Positions 33,184-42,611 of a stretch of 64,000 bases of DNA are shown one piece after another; positions within the stretch are counted from its first letter, which is position 1; each line of letters starts with the position of its first letter. The stretch is from Tilletia caries. Lineage: Eukaryota > Basidiomycota > Exobasidiomycetes > Tilletiales > Tilletiaceae. The notes beneath the pieces were generated by a model. The model did not search any database and had not been told where the DNA came from. It saw nothing but the letters and a program-made list of their open reading frames with translations. The position numbers and the translations under genes were made by a program. The DNA lies in NCBI GenBank assembly GCA_032718865.1, contig JALUTQ010000004.1, positions 2,108,001 to 2,172,000 on the forward strand, in the 5' to 3' direction.

Positions 33184-33948
33184 GATAGCAAAGCCGGTAG
33201 CCGACCACCTTCACCTCGAAGAATCGAAGAAAATCTGTTGCAGACTCTGCGGCAAGGTCATCGGTGAAGATGCTGCATTACCGCTCGTGGTAAAAGCATT
33301 GGTCGACAGCTGCTCGGCATGAAGCGGTCATGAAGGACATGCTCAATGATGGTTTTGATTTCTGTGATCGTGCCCAGAAATGCTGCCCGACATCAAATCT
33401 GCAGACTTAGGCGTCCTGCCTCGACAATTCTCCAGACCGCCGTTCCGTATACCCTTCCACCAAAATGTCGAGCAGTTAGTAAAGAATCTTCGGTCCTCTA
33501 AGCGCCTGCATCAAGACCCATTCGCAGCAATGAACATATTTGTCCAGCGAGATCCGGAGCTTACGTTTGGATGAGAGACAGTCTACCTGCTGAATGCTAT
33601 GTTATTCACGAACTGATGCAAATTTATCCTGTTGTATCTGGAAAACTACCAGAAGCTACAGGTTTGGTCTAAGTCGTTTAAGTTCAGCGTGGGGATCAAT
33701 CCTGCTGGTCAATAAAAACCCTGATTCGCCATCACGGACGCCTCGTGCATCTGGAATCGTCCTGGCGCAAGAAAAACGAGAATAGATCGCCTTTGACCTT
33801 TGTTACGATTACAAACGAAGCTGATCACATGGTGCCCTGTGAGTATTCTATCAATACTCGGGTCTAAATTCCAGCATCTCATGCGGACATGTTCTGATCG
33901 ACTCTGTCTCCATTTTTCCACACAGGCGCTGTCTACCTTGGCGCCAAT
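33184..33948. other. No recognised gene
   Basis: Short frames on both strands. It leads into the coding-like sequence at 33949 and might contain its 5' exon or exons, but I could not identify any. Confidence 0.35.
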
Positions 33949-35328
33949 ATGACTCCTGCATCAATCGACTCGTTTTCGAGAGCTTTAGAGAACGAGGTGA
34001 TGGAGGAAGTCGAGCGGATTTGCTACCCCGAAGAGGAAGGTGTGTCTTCACTTCTTCTGGCATTGGTCAGTCCTATCCAGGATTCACCTGAGGTTGAAAC
34101 ATCAGACAGCTCCGAGCTAGATAACTATGATCCTCTTTGGACACTAATCACTATAGAATTGAGTGAGCTCCGGAAGTGGGACCTTCCGCTGGTTAAACGA
34201 GCGGCGGATATACAGAAGAAAGCCGCGTGTCAGCCCGCTGCCGTCATGATCGAAAAATGCATGGCTGAACTCAATGCAATCACAACGGGAACGTATTCTG
34301 GACGTAGGCCACGTTAATACGTTATATCAGACTCCGCACCACTGCGCGAAACACGTCCGGCTCTACAAGCTCGCCGACGCCGACTATCGGATCCAGACGG
34401 AGCGGGAGCCCATCATGACTCCTTTTCGGTTGGGGCAAGGGTTGAGAGAAGGGATTGAGATTACTCTCAGCTTAGCTACAAAAGAGGAAAGAGAGGAGGG
34501 GGGGGGCAATCGGTCCATTTCTCTCTGGCGACGGCTCACTACGTCGCAGAGGGGCTGAAGGCCGATGCGGCGCGATTTCCGTGTGGTGGTCGGCTGCGGA
34601 TTGTGGAGGAAGAAGGACGGGGCTCGACTGCCTTCGCAGCCCACGCCAACCAAGCGACGTGGGACAGGTATGGCGGGATCGAGTGGCGCGTAGAGGTGGA
34701 CGGGTTGCCAGGACAGATCTTCCCTGTGGTGATCCGGGCGATGCGGCCTTCCATGTTCGTCGTCGGTGGAGTCGGGCGACATCTTCACAAAACTCGGTCG
34801 ATCAACAAGCTTCTCCGGCTGCTTGAGGCCGTCAAGCTCGCCCACGCCGTCGACACGGCAAGACCTTTCGCGCTCCGGCCCTGGGCAAGTGGCTACCCGA
34901 GCGATCGGCAACCTGTATGGGAGCCTTCCGGACGTGGCAACGGTGGCCGGATGACACTCATCTCGGTGGATGAGGACCCGGTCGAGCCCCGCTTATCCAC
35001 CAGCTTCCCAACGTCCAACTGCGCCGACCGGGATCTCATGCTTCGCGCCTTGCTGGAGGGAACACAACGAGCAAGTGTGCACTTCGCCCCAGGTCAACAT
35101 TCTCCGCTGATCCTCAAGGTTTGCGGTATCTCGCTCCTGATTGGTCATCAGGTGGAGTGGGTTATCGAAGAGTTTGGCATTCACATTGCGGAAGTGATTG
35201 CTAGGCTGAAGGAGGACAATCACAACACGGAGTTCGATATGTGGGCCAAGATGGGCTGGAGTTGGGAAAACGGAGTGTCCATTCAAACTCAGTCGCACTC
35301 TAATTATACCTCTGCGGTCCGTTTCTGA
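33949..35328 (+). pseudogene. Unknown protein, several frames
   Basis: Three consecutive plus-strand blocks look coding. The first (33949-34317) is acidic and helical (ENEVMEEVERICYPEEEG, then DLPLVKRAADIQKKA). The second (34274-34500) contains HCAKHVRLYKLADADYRIQ. The third (34570-35328) is the longest, with VEVDGLPGQIFPVVIRAMRP, MFVVGGVGRHLHKTRSINKLL and QVEWVIEEFGIHIAEVIARL, ending in a stop 18 bp before the Ulp1-like ORF. Frames change near 34300 and in the run of G at about 34500. I recognise no domain. Adjacency and common strand suggest it belongs to the same mobile element or gene as the protease ORF, but that is inference. Confidence 0.4.
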
Positions 35329-35346
35329 ATTTCAAAGTTACGCAGA

Positions 35347-36372
35347 ATGACTTCCCGTTCGCCATCGAAGCCAACCGGCATTTTCATCCCCAAAAGGCCT
35401 ACGTCTCCTCCTGCTGCCAATGTGGGCCCGTCCCCTCCCATACGCCCCGCATCGTCAACGCCGTCTAACTCACGTTCCTCTCCGCCCTCGACTCACCTTC
35501 CTCGACACCCTCTCGTGTGCTGGCCGATACAGCCACAGGCGGGTCAGCGCCGGTTAACCCTTCAACGACATGATCTCGACAAGCTGGGACCCAGGGGGTT
35601 TCTTAACGACGCGTTCATGAAGTTCGGCCTCCATTACCTTCTCGAAACCCCGCTTCCGTTCAACCGACCACCCCCGCCAACCCGCGCCTCTCCGGAGGAA
35701 GTCTACATTTTCGACACCCTCCTCGATATCACCCTTCGAAAAGTTGATCTCAAACAATCGGATCTGTTTCTCCGCGTCGGAAATCACTTCCCGTCCAAAG
35801 AGGACACTTTCTCCCTCCCATACGTTCTCTTTGCTGTCAACAAGGACCTCCATTGGTTTGTAGGCATCTTGGTCAACCCGCACCTGTTCATTCCACCACC
35901 CTTGGCAGCAGCCGGCGACTCCTTCAGCACATCTGGCGGCCTACCGCCGGCCAAGCGAGCTCGCAGCCACCTTTATCCCCCCCAATGCCGCCCCTTTCCA
36001 CCGCCGGCGCCGATCCACCCCGTTAATGGCCCCACCTGCCTTCGCGACCCCGTTCCCCTCGCCAACTTTGACGTCGTATTAGCCATTCGATCCAGTCCGC
36101 GCCCATCCCGTCGACCCATTCAGGCCAAGGGTGTCCCTTATCGTCCCGACGCGCCGACGCTCTTCTACTTTGATCCGCTCCGTTCCTTTGATGGCGTGGT
36201 CGGCAAGAACCTCAGCCAGTTTATGCGCCATCTTTTCTTCGCGCAGAAGCGCGATCAGTGTCTGGTATGTAACATTGGCAGTATTTTCAAAACCTATTTC
36301 CCAGTGTGGTCCAAAGTTCAGGTCCGCCTCTGCCAGTTCCACGCGATCCAGATTCCAGGCCATCGGCCGTAG
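35347..36372 (+). CDS. Ulp1-like (C48) cysteine protease domain ORF, 3' end lost
   Basis: After a Ser/Pro-rich 70-residue start, the frame shows the layout of SUMO/Ulp1 proteases: GFLNDAFMKFGLHYLL near residue 85 (like the WLND entry helix), LFAVNKDLHWFVGILVNP with candidate catalytic His at 169, and TLFYFDPLRS with candidate Asp at 276. A Gln and the catalytic Cys in a QxN..DCG box should follow. Instead, after a GTATGT...CAG intron-like segment (about 36266-36322), the text runs to a stop with no recognisable Cys box. Element 3 inserted at 36471, 100 bp further on. The insert between His and Asp is long and Pro-rich. Ulp1-type genes occur as passengers of DNA transposons in fungi and plants. 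Assignment is moderate. Confidence 0.5.
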   Translation: MTSRSPSKPTGIFIPKRPTSPPAANVGPSPPIRPASSTPSNSRSSPPSTHLPRHPLVCWPIQPQAGQRRLTLQRHDLDKLGPRGFLNDAFMKFGLHYLLETPLPFNRPPPPTRASPEEVYIFDTLLDITLRKVDLKQSDLFLRVGNHFPSKEDTFSLPYVLFAVNKDLHWFVGILVNPHLFIPPPLAAAGDSFSTSGGLPPAKRARSHLYPPQCRPFPPPAPIHPVNGPTCLRDPVPLANFDVVLAIRSSPRPSRRPIQAKGVPYRPDAPTLFYFDPLRSFDGVVGKNLSQFMRHLFFAQKRDQCLVCNIGSIFKTYFPVWSKVQVRLCQFHAIQIPGHRP

Positions 36373-36470
36373 AAATACGGACTCACCCAAAAACCTCAAA
36401 GACAAGAAGTCACCCGGAATCAGTGCTGCACAGAAGCTGTTGATTTGCATTCAATTTCATGAGGCTCAGC

Positions 36471-36743
36471 TGTGCTGGATGAGACCCCAGCGTGACCACC
36501 AGTCTCCCTTTGTTCTCTTTCTCTCTTGCTTCCCTTTGTTCTCTTTCCAGACTCAGATCCAGACTCGCTCGCCTCTCGCTCAGCCGTTCCCATAACGTTC
36601 CTCACTTAATGCTCTCTCACCTTCCCACTCTTCCCTCTTGTATTTCCTCTCTGCTGCTCTACAATCAACTTGCTCTTCTTCTCTTCAACTCTTGCGTTGT
36701 ATTGGCTCTTGCGCCTGGACTCTTGCGTCCTACATACAGCACA
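36471..36743 (+). repeat. 5' LTR of element 3
   Basis: Begins TGTGCTGGATG and ends CATACAGCACA, giving 7-bp inverted ends TGTGCTG/CAGCACA. It differs from the 3' LTR by one base (C versus T in the CACCTTCYCACTC stretch). An internal direct repeat CCCTTTGTTCTCTTTC occurs twice about 27 bp apart. It should hold the promoter, but no canonical TATA box is evident. Confidence 0.97.
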
Positions 36744-36761
36744 TGGTGATGAGAGTTGGAT
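36744..36761 (+). other. Primer-binding site of element 3
   Basis: TGGTGATGAGAG starts directly after the 5' LTR, as expected for annealing to a tRNA 3' CCA end. The same word is present in element 2. I cannot name the tRNA from sequence alone. Confidence 0.75.
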
Positions 36762-36863
36762 CTTGTTGAGTACCTGCACTACAGAGCTCTACAAACCCAC
36801 TGCCACCTCCTCCCTTTGCAATCACCCTCTATACTTTGCCACCCTCCTCCCTCCACAGTAACC

Positions 36864-38373
36864 ATGGCGCCTCTCACCAGCACCACCCCCATCCCCGGTC
36901 CTGCTGCCACCATCGGCGCGTCCTCGGTCGAGCTCCCCACCATCAACGTGCCCGGAGACGACTCCAACGTCTCCTCCCTCACCGATCTCCCCAGTGGCTC
37001 CCAAGAGCCCTCGATGGAGTCCCTTCCCGCCCTCGTACAGAGCCTGCTGCTGCAGGTTGGCGAGCTCAAGAGTCGCGTGGTCGATGCCGAGGGCGGCCGC
37101 TCGGAGAGCCGATCTCGCCTGGTCGAGCCTCACCGTTCTGTGCCCGGTCGCCCTTCCACACCCGCGCAGCAGATACATGCGCTTCATTCGACCCCCCTCG
37201 ACCGTCCTCCCCCTCCCCACATGACCGGCTCGAAGTCGTCTGCGGCCCTCCTCTCCTTCCAGAGGCAGACCGGCCCGGACAAGCAGGTCGTTCGCGAGGT
37301 TCTTGAGCGGATGGGGACGTCGATATACGACGTGTCGATCGCATCGGTCGAGACTCCGGATCTCCACGGTCCGATGAGGCCTTCCGCGCCTCCGTCGATC
37401 CCGGCACGGCCCCCGACGTCGTATCCACCTCCGCGGATCCTTCGTCAACCGCGTCGTCCGACCGGTTCATCTTCGTCCGGCCGGAGTACGTCCCGTCGTT
37501 CAACGGTGACCCGCTCCTGCTTGAGCGCTATCTGACGCGTCTCAACGACATCATCCGCACCGGCAGAACGAGGCTTGGGTGGCGGGCGTCCTCCGGTCGG
37601 TACCGCTTTGCTTCGAGGGCGATGCCGAAGAGTGGCACGCGGGACTGCCAGCGGAAGAAGCGGCGTCCTTGTCGTCTTTCGACGCGCTCGCCGCCGCGAT
37701 GCGAGTGGAGTTCCCGGCGAACGGTTCGGAGCAGCGTCGCCTTGCTCGCGACCGAGTGTGGGACCCTACAGCGGAGCCGGCCAGCACCTTTTATTTCGCC
37801 AAGTTGCGTGCCCTTCGCACCGCGTTCGGCCACGATCAAACAGACCGTGTCCTCGTTCAGGACATCGTCGACTGTCTGCCGCCGACGTTCCAAGCGATGC
37901 TCCGCCTCCCGCGTTCTGGTGTCCGGCTCGTCGATCTTCGCGCCGAGATCGGCATCTGGGAACCGACCTGGCGGAAGATCTTTCCCCAGTTCGACATCCG
38001 CAGTTCGACGCCCGCCTCGGCTCCCGTTGCTCGCGTCATCGCATCGACGCCTCGAGTCACCTCCGTCTCGACACCCGGCCCTACACCCGCCTCGGTTCCC
38101 GCGGCCCCGGTGCCTGTCGCGTCGACTCAGTCGTCCTCCCGTCCCCTCGGTTTGGCCGCCACCTATGATCCGTCGCGTGTCATCCCGGCCGCCGGGGGCG
38201 AGAAGCGCAAGTATCGGCGTCCGTCCGACAACCAGACGATCGAATTGAATCGTCCGTGTGCCCGTTGTGGTCAAGAGCACTTCACCTTCGAGCACATGCA
38301 CTTGATGCCGTCCGCTCACTTTATGGACCGGTCGGAGGACGATGACGACTACCCGTTGTCCGCGGGTTTTTGA
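36864..38373 (+). pseudogene. Element 3 Gag (frameshifted)
   Basis: The start ATG at 36864 lies in an ACCATGG context, 120 bp after the LTR. The N-terminal frame has a Ser/Pro-rich region and a helical LVQSLLLQVGELKSRVVDAEG. Near 37315 the coding signal moves to another frame (DEAFRASVDPG, then DRFIFVRPEYVPSFNGDPLLLERYLTRL), and near 37565 to a third (AWVAGVLRSVPLCFEGDAEEWHAGL, FYFAKLRALRTAFG). The last frame continues to 38373, with LGLAATYDPSR and the knuckle CARCGQEHFTFEHMH. Homology with element 2 Gag runs through all segments, so this was one protein. Two frameshifts in a young element are odd: real decay or base-calling error. Confidence 0.82.
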
Positions 38374-38603
38374 ACGTCCGGAACGACGATAAACTACCAG
38401 CGGGCGACGCTCTTTCCAGCGATCGCCCACCCCCTCAGCCACCCGATGCTGGCAACCTCTTCCTTGCTGAGTCGGCGCGCGCTGTTGAATAGAGTAGGGA
38501 CACTGAGTCAGTAGCCCTCGTCCGCGACGACGTTAAACTAGCTCACCTCGATTCCTCTAAGCCGTTCTCCCCGGGGCGTAACGCCACCCCGGACGAGACG
38601 GGG

Positions 38604-41600
38604 GTGAGGGTCGTTGCTGAAAGAGAGGACGGCATACCTCTGCCGCCTAGCGGCGGGGACAGTGCCCTTGACTGTCCCGGTGAGCATATGCCCGCCATTG
38701 CTCACCACAGCCCCCATCACCAGGGCGGATGCAAGAGCGGCGGAGAGAGGGCTGTGCCCCCTTCTGGTCCCCCAGGGGGCCTCTCCGTCGGGTACAGTGA
38801 CGGCGTGACCAGTGTGGAGACGGCGGAGGACCTGGACCACCCTCTGACCCGAGACCCGCTGGTCCCGATACTCGGGGAGTACTCGTCTTCCCGTGATGAT
38901 TCGTTGAGAAGCCCAGCTGACTGCCCCTCTCCTCCTCCAGTTGACGGGTCTGCCGAGGTGGGCCCGACGCTGTTCTTGGCCGATAGGTCGCATTTCCGAG
39001 CGAAGAAGTTGTTTGTGTTGGATCCAGTGGAGAAGCCTCTGCGGCACTCCACTTTTCGTTGTGGAAACGTCGTCCAGCTGCCGTCGATACCGGAGACAAC
39101 GTCAGGAAAGGGGTACACGAACCACGTCCCCTTGACGGTCCAACTCCGGATCAACAGCTCCACGGCGAACCCACTGTCGTCCTTGCTCGACACCGGGGCC
39201 TCGTTGTCGGGGATCGATGCCTCCCTCCTCGAGCGTCTCGGGGGTCGTCCACAGGGAGACGGCATGACGGTGAAGGGAATTGGCGAGATGCGTACGAAGG
39301 GGTTTACGACCGTCACTTTCTTCATCGAGGGCCGAGACAGTCGGGACAAGCAGGTCTTCCTGGAGTGCTCCCACGACCTGCACGTGTTGCCGAATTTCGG
39401 TCCAGGCTTGCTCCTCGGGCAAGACTTTATCGACGGGCATGATCTGTCCATCTCCCCCGCCCGTGGTCGCGCCCGTGTCGGTCAGTACACGTTTGCCGTC
39501 AACGAGAAGATTGAGGGCCCCTTCTCGGCTGACGTGGAGCTCCACACCGCCGTGGACGTGGTCGTCCCCCCTCATCACAACGTGTGGATTCCCGTCGATG
39601 CCGGTGGTCTGGCCCCCGACGTGGACTACTGCATACATCCGCGTCTCTCCGCCTCCCCGGACGAGACGGTGCAGCTTGCCGGTCCGACCGGTCTGATGAC
39701 GAAGGGGGCCGACGCCCGTCGTCATGTTTTGCTTGGAAACTTCGGCGCGGCCGATTGTCATCTTGCGCGGGGAACGATCGTGGCCGATGCGGTAGCCACG
39801 CGCGTTGGCGACGCGGCGCACGACTCTGGACGATTGTTTTCCTTGTCTGCCGCCGCCCCGCCCTCCCCCAGCTACCAGGCATATACTGCCTCCGCGGAGC
39901 CTGACCCCCTGTCTGGCGTCGCTGACCCTATCGACGCGTTTGAAGCAGAGGGTGGCGCCGATCCCGACCCACGCCATGACTCGGCCACCGTCGAGATCGA
40001 CGGCCATTTCCGTGTCGGCGTCGACGATGACGGTTGCCCCTCGCCTGCGGTCGTCGCCTTGCTGCGCCGTCACGAAAAAGCGTTTGCACTCGACGGTCGG
40101 CCGGGCCTAGTGCACGGCACCGAGATGGCGATCGACCTGAAGGAGGGGACTGACTTACGCCCTGAGGCGCCTCGCCGTGTTAGCCCGGAGAAGCGGCAGG
40201 CTATCGATACCGCCATCGATCAGCTCCTAAAGTGGGACGTCGTGAAACCCTCGTCGAGTCCAGCCTCCTTCCCGGTCCTCATGGTCCGCCAGTACGGCAA
40301 GTGGCGCTTTTGTGTTGACTACCGTCAACTCAACGCGAGCACCATCCCGGATCGGTATCCGCTGCCGACCGTGGACTCGGTTTTCCAAACGCTGTGCGGC
40401 AAGCGGATCTTCAGCTCGCTGGACGCGATCCGCGGGTATCACCAGCTGCCCGTCCGTCCTTCCGACCGTTGGAAGACCGCTTTCACGTGCCACCGCGGGT
40501 TGTTCCAGTATCGCACCGTCCCTTTTGGTCTCCGTAACGCCCCGGCCGTGTTTCAACGCCTTATGGACCGGTTACTCGGCGCGCTTCGGTGGCAGGACGC
40601 TGTGGTCTACATTGATGACATCGTTGTGGCAACGGCCAGCTTGGAAGACCATCTTCGTGCCCTCGAGTCCATCTTATCGTCGGCTGAACGGGAGGGGTTG
40701 CGTTTCAGCCCGGGGAAGTGCACTTTCGCGGTCGGGTCGCTAGTGCTCTTAGGAAGGAAGGTTTCCGGAGCAGGCGTGGCGATCTGGAGCGATCGGGCGG
40801 CCGCGGTGCGGGATCTGGCCCGTCCGACCACCTTGCGAGAGTTGTATCACGCCCTTGGCCTGTTCGGTTATTACCGCATGTTCGTGCCGAACTACGCGCG
40901 GATCGCCGAGCCGTTGTCGCGGCTCACGCGGGGTTGGCGTTATGAGCAGGCCAACGGTCGTTATCGGCTGGTGAACGCGGACGGGAAACCGGCGGTGGCA
41001 GAACGCGTTGTCCTTGACTGGACGGGGGCCCAGCAGCAGAGTTTCGATGCGCTGAAGGCGGCGCTCGTTTTTCCGCCCGTCCTGGCCCACCCCGACCCAT
41101 CTCGACCCTACTTGCTGTATGTCGATGCAAGCAAAGATGGGTTCGGTGCCATCCTCCATCAGGTTTTCGACCGCGACGTCCCCTCCCCTCCTCAATCCGT
41201 GGAATCCGCGCAGCTCCTCGCCATGGATCTGGTGCGGGCGCCTCAGCCGATTGCGCGCGAGAGGTGGACCGCGTGGCTGCGGGCCGACCGCTTGTTCGCT
41301 CCCGTCGTGCGCGAGGCAGAGAGTCGAGACCGTCGGGAGTCGTTGGACGGTGTCTGGTCATTCCGCGACGGTGTTCTCGTTCGACGGCAGGATGGCCGCC
41401 TTGCCTTGCCGGAGGGAGCGCTGCCAGAGTTGTTGCGGTCAGTTCATGATCAGAACGGGCATTTCGGGTTCTACAAAACCTACCTTGCGCTGTCTCGTCA
41501 CTTCTGGCGGCCGGGACTGGCCGTGTCCGTTCGATCATGGGTGAAGTTCTGCTCGGTGTGCCAACGGACGAAGCTGGGACGAAAGACAGGCGCGCTGCGC

Positions 41601-42611
41601 ATCGATCGGGACCCTCAGGCGCCGATTGACGCTATCTCCTTGGACATCGTCCTGGGGCTCCCGTTGTCGCGCTCCGGCAACAACGCCGCCGTCGTCATCC
41701 TTGACGTCTTCAGCAGGACCGTGCTCATTGAGCCGTGCCCACATACGATCACGGCGGAGGGAATCGCAGCTATTGTCAGCAATCGTGTCTTGCGCTACGG
41801 CTGGCGCCCTCGTCGGCTGGTGTCTGACTCTGAGGCGCGACTCACCGGTTCTGTGATGAGCGCGCTGGCGACGTCATTGGGTGCGGAGATCGCGCCAAGC
41901 CCGCCGTATCATCAACAAGCTAACGCGGTGGAGCGCGCCATCCAGACTGTGCAGCACGTCCTGCAGTCTATTGCTCTGGACTCTCGTGCACATTGGGATC
42001 GTCGTCTCGCCCCCGCCGTCGAGCTGGCAATGAATTCCAGCCCCTCCGTGACCACCGGGCATCGCCCCTTTGACCTCCTTTTCATCAGCCACCCTGATAT
42101 CGTCCATGCGGTGTTCGATGGCGAGGAGGAGCACGCCGGTGTAGGTACCTTCGCCGAGCGGTTGGCAGCGGCTGAAGAGCGCTTGGTGGAGGCTCGTCGG
42201 ATGATTGCGGCTGCGAGGGCAGGACAAAAGAAACGGTACGATCAGTCTCGAGCGTCTCCCGCTGCGATTCGCGTCGGCGATCTGGTATACGTACGACTGA
42301 GAGATCGCCCTGTCCCGAACGCCATCGGGGACAAGCTCGACGCGTGGAAGAGAGGACCGTTTGCCGTGACAGAGGTTCTGTCCGCGCACCGTATCCGCCT
42401 CGACCTCCCCGACGACATGGCCATCGATCCTGTCTTTAGTACGGAGCAGGTCGATGTCGTCCCTCGCTCCCTCGCTCCCCTGATCCGTTTTCCGCCAGTC
42501 GTGCTCCGTCGCTGCCCGAGCCGGTTCCTCGAGGACACGATGATGCTGCGGGTTCGGGTGATTCCGCTGGGGGGGAGGCGCCAGAGGTGCCTGTGTCTGA
42601 CGAGGTCTTGA
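38604..42611 (+). CDS. Element 3 Pol: protease, RT, RNase H (N part only), integrase
   Basis: A 1,335-residue frame. Retropepsin: SSLLDTGAS, DTG at 196-198. RT: FCVDYRQLN, TIPDRYPLP, FGLRNAPAVFQRLMD and YIDD at 669-672; connection to RLTRGW. RNase H begins PYLLYVDASKDGFGAILHQV (catalytic Asp near 841) but, after 19 or so residues, the text is the usual pre-integrase linker (RWTAWLRADRLF). Integrase: H..H/C..C finger (VHDQNGH, CSVCQ) from about 947, then DDE core SLDIVLG, VSDSEARLTG and NAVERAIQ with about 34 residues between the second Asp and Glu; GPY/F-like KRGPFAVTEVL. The missing RNase H strands and helices lie downstream. Beyond about residue 1285 the reading is out of the ancestral frame owing to an 8-bp tandem duplication at 42461-42476. 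The first 60 residues are low-complexity, so the true start may be later. Confidence 0.92.
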   Translation: MRVVAEREDGIPLPPSGGDSALDCPGEHMPAIAHHSPHHQGGCKSGGERAVPPSGPPGGLSVGYSDGVTSVETAEDLDHPLTRDPLVPILGEYSSSRDDSLRSPADCPSPPPVDGSAEVGPTLFLADRSHFRAKKLFVLDPVEKPLRHSTFRCGNVVQLPSIPETTSGKGYTNHVPLTVQLRINSSTANPLSSLLDTGASLSGIDASLLERLGGRPQGDGMTVKGIGEMRTKGFTTVTFFIEGRDSRDKQVFLECSHDLHVLPNFGPGLLLGQDFIDGHDLSISPARGRARVGQYTFAVNEKIEGPFSADVELHTAVDVVVPPHHNVWIPVDAGGLAPDVDYCIHPRLSASPDETVQLAGPTGLMTKGADARRHVLLGNFGAADCHLARGTIVADAVATRVGDAAHDSGRLFSLSAAAPPSPSYQAYTASAEPDPLSGVADPIDAFEAEGGADPDPRHDSATVEIDGHFRVGVDDDGCPSPAVVALLRRHEKAFALDGRPGLVHGTEMAIDLKEGTDLRPEAPRRVSPEKRQAIDTAIDQLLKWDVVKPSSSPASFPVLMVRQYGKWRFCVDYRQLNASTIPDRYPLPTVDSVFQTLCGKRIFSSLDAIRGYHQLPVRPSDRWKTAFTCHRGLFQYRTVPFGLRNAPAVFQRLMDRLLGALRWQDAVVYIDDIVVATASLEDHLRALESILSSAEREGLRFSPGKCTFAVGSLVLLGRKVSGAGVAIWSDRAAAVRDLARPTTLRELYHALGLFGYYRMFVPNYARIAEPLSRLTRGWRYEQANGRYRLVNADGKPAVAERVVLDWTGAQQQSFDALKAALVFPPVLAHPDPSRPYLLYVDASKDGFGAILHQVFDRDVPSPPQSVESAQLLAMDLVRAPQPIARERWTAWLRADRLFAPVVREAESRDRRESLDGVWSFRDGVLVRRQDGRLALPEGALPELLRSVHDQNGHFGFYKTYLALSRHFWRPGLAVSVRSWVKFCSVCQRTKLGRKTGALRIDRDPQAPIDAISLDIVLGLPLSRSGNNAAVVILDVFSRTVLIEPCPHTITAEGIAAIVSNRVLRYGWRPRRLVSDSEARLTGSVMSALATSLGAEIAPSPPYHQQANAVERAIQTVQHVLQSIALDSRAHWDRRLAPAVELAMNSSPSVTTGHRPFDLLFISHPDIVHAVFDGEEEHAGVGTFAERLAAAEERLVEARRMIAAARAGQKKRYDQSRASPAAIRVGDLVYVRLRDRPVPNAIGDKLDAWKRGPFAVTEVLSAHRIRLDLPDDMAIDPVFSTEQVDVVPRSLAPLIRFPPVVLRRCPSRFLEDTMMLRVRVIPLGGRRQRCLCLTRS

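Noticed and set aside
37500..39100. Minus-strand frames over element 3 (for example 37528-38442 and 38717-39451)
   Set aside because: Shadows of GC-rich gag and pol codons; no family resemblance.
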